Notes under the pieces: model-generated
What the model saw: the letters and a program-made list of their open reading frames with translations, nothing else
Told to the model about the DNA's origin: nothing
Databases searched by the model: none
Shown: positions 63,166 through 64,000 of the stretch, one piece after another
Layout: the number at the start of each line of letters is the position of its first letter
How positions within the stretch are numbered: position 1 is the first letter of the stretch
NCBI GenBank assembly: GCA_038226305.1
Contig: JBBRQN010000005.1
Span: 115,714 to 179,713, forward strand
Reading direction: 5' to 3'
Origin: JASLDZ01 sp038226305
GTDB lineage: Bacteria > Pseudomonadota > Alphaproteobacteria > Caulobacterales > Caulobacteraceae
DNA length: 64,000 nt
Position numbers and translations under genes: made by a program

Positions 63166-63181
63166 GGTGCTGTCAGACCAA
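63166..63181 (+). repeat. IS6 left terminal inverted repeat
   Basis: GGTGCTGTCAGACCAA. It matches the reverse complement of the right end (63985-64000) at 14 of 16 positions; differences are at bases 3-4. Confidence 0.85.
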
Positions 63182-63228
63182 CGGCAACTTGTCTCCGGTG
63201 AGACGCAGCCTTCCCTACCCCGCGATCG

Positions 63229-63945
63229 CTAGCCGGCGAGCCGCTCCCACTCCGCCAGGGCGGCGGAGCGGCGGGCTTTGTAATCTTCGCGGCTGACGAG
63301 GTGACGTTCCTGATTGAAGAGGTTGTGGAAGGAGGCGTGGACCGAGCTGAATTTCTGAAGGGTCTTCATTCTCCGGAACCTCAGCATCGCCCGCTCTCGT
63401 CGTCGAAACGGCTGGTGTGAGTTCTCCGCCCGGTTGTTGGCCCAGCGGCCAACCTCCTGCTTCTCAGCGTTGCCGATCTCCTTCATGGCGGCCTTGTACG
63501 AGCGCAGACCGTCGGTGGTGATTACCTTGGCTGCCCCGTGGCGCTTCATCGCCTTCTTGATGAACTTCAGGGCTGCAGCCTTGTCCCGCGTCTTAGTGAC
63601 GAAGGATTCCAGCACCTCGCCCTCGTGGTCGACCGCTCTCCACAGGTAGTGCTGCTCGCCGTTGATCTTCACGTAGACCTCGTCGAGGTGCCACCGCCAG
63701 TGGGTGTACGCTCGCATATGATCGCACCGTTTCCTGCGGATCTCGGCGGCGAACATGGGCCCGAACCGGTTCCACCAGTGGCGCACGGTCTCGTGGCAGA
63801 CGTCGATCCCGCGCTCGTGCAGCAGATCCTCCACGTTCCGCAGCGAAAGCGGGTAGCGCACGTACATCATCACCACGAGCCGGATCACTTCGGGCGAGCT
63901 GTCGAACCAGCGAAACGGATTATGCGGCTTGGGTTTGCGGGCCAT
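63229..63945 (-). CDS. IS6-family DDE transposase
   Basis: A 238-residue transposase. The helix-turn-helix-like N-terminus has YPLSLRNVEDLLHERGIDV; the DDE catalytic residues are Asp88 (HLDEVYV), Asp145 (VITTDGLRSY) and Glu174 (NRAENSHQPF), as in the IS6 family. The C-terminal SAALAEWERLA is typical. IS6 elements move by replicative transposition forming cointegrates. The frame is intact, so the element may be active. Confidence 0.96.
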   Translation of the reverse strand: MARKPKPHNPFRWFDSSPEVIRLVVMMYVRYPLSLRNVEDLLHERGIDVCHETVRHWWNRFGPMFAAEIRRKRCDHMRAYTHWRWHLDEVYVKINGEQHYLWRAVDHEGEVLESFVTKTRDKAAALKFIKKAMKRHGAAKVITTDGLRSYKAAMKEIGNAEKQEVGRWANNRAENSHQPFRRRERAMLRFRRMKTLQKFSSVHASFHNLFNQERHLVSREDYKARRSAALAEWERLAG

Positions 63946-63984
63946 CCGAACCAGCTACAGCCGACCGATTACCCGACGGTGCAT

Positions 63985-64000
63985 TTGGTCTGACAGTGCC
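63985..64000 (-). repeat. IS6 right terminal inverted repeat
   Basis: Reads GGCACTGTCAGACCAA on the minus strand. It is the last 16 bases of the window, so the outer edge may extend a base or two. Confidence 0.8.

Larger units (their letters stand above)
63166..64000 (-). mobile_element. IS6-family insertion sequence
   Basis: An 835-bp element bounded by inverted repeats and carrying one DDE transposase. The length fits IS6 members (about 790-880 bp). The left end is at 63166 inside an MFS gene, and the right end coincides with the window's last base. The left flank's 8 bp (CGGCCACG, 63158-63165) should be repeated just past the window if it transposed here directly. The IS name cannot be given from sequence alone. 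Confidence 0.9.

Overview
The window is high-GC alphaproteobacterial chromosome, most likely from the Caulobacteraceae (Caulobacter/Brevundimonas/Phenylobacterium group). The reasons are a PleC-type PdhS histidine kinase with a cluster of GANTC (CcrM) sites in front of it, the secA/parvulin/argJ/nudix block, an NDUFAF5-like methyltransferase beside comF, DUF1178, and frequent GTG and TTG starts. Almost everything is ordinary, densely packed single-copy chromosome. I saw no rRNA, tRNA, CRISPR array or prophage.

Layout. 1-2.1 kb: the 3' part of purD, a small unknown ORF and an APH-fold kinase. 2.1-6.9 kb (minus strand): a lipid A/Kdo operon msbA - acyltransferase - waaA - lpxK, joined by 4-base overlaps, with a tyrosine-phosphatase-like gene divergent from it. 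7.7-12.8 kb: an EmrAB-type drug efflux operon with a NodT-type outer membrane lipoprotein and a divergent TetR/CecR-type repressor. 12.8-16.1 kb: exported proteins (SGNH hydrolase, M15-like peptidase, cyclophilin, unknown). 16.2-25.5 kb: secA, a parvulin lipoprotein, argJ, a nudix hydrolase, a zincin-like protein, the NDUFAF5-like methyltransferase, comF, glutaredoxin, an omega-amidase-like hydrolase and DUF1178. 25.6-36.3 kb: ubiG, lysC, glnE, pleC, a single-domain response regulator and pepN. 36.4-45.7 kb: a mixed set including two translationally coupled acyl-CoA dehydrogenases, an FAD monooxygenase, a GT4 glycosyltransferase, dusA and a BLUF photoreceptor.

45.8-54.7 kb is a complete high-affinity K+ uptake locus: an extra 27-aa membrane peptide, kdpF, kdpA, kdpB, kdpC, an outer-membrane-type protein, kdpD and kdpE, all on the plus strand and closely spaced. 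The extra peptide and the outer membrane protein are not part of the textbook Kdp system.

54.9-62.5 kb holds an MHS-type MFS transporter, two divergent Tat-exported enzymes (a DUF885 peptidase-like protein and a homoserine-acetyltransferase-like hydrolase), an unknown secreted protein, and an unusual fusion of a degenerate sensor region, two LuxR-like helix-turn-helix segments and an alpha/beta-hydrolase domain. 62.5-64 kb is decayed, mobile DNA: fragments of a Csu-type chaperone-usher pilus (chaperone and spore-coat-U-like subunit), the 3' end of a sugar MFS permease, and an IS6-family element whose right terminal repeat ends exactly at the last base of the window.

Best leads: the hybrid HTH/hydrolase protein and its divergent secreted neighbour, the two extra membrane components of the kdp locus, the GANTC cluster before pleC, and the pilus fossil.
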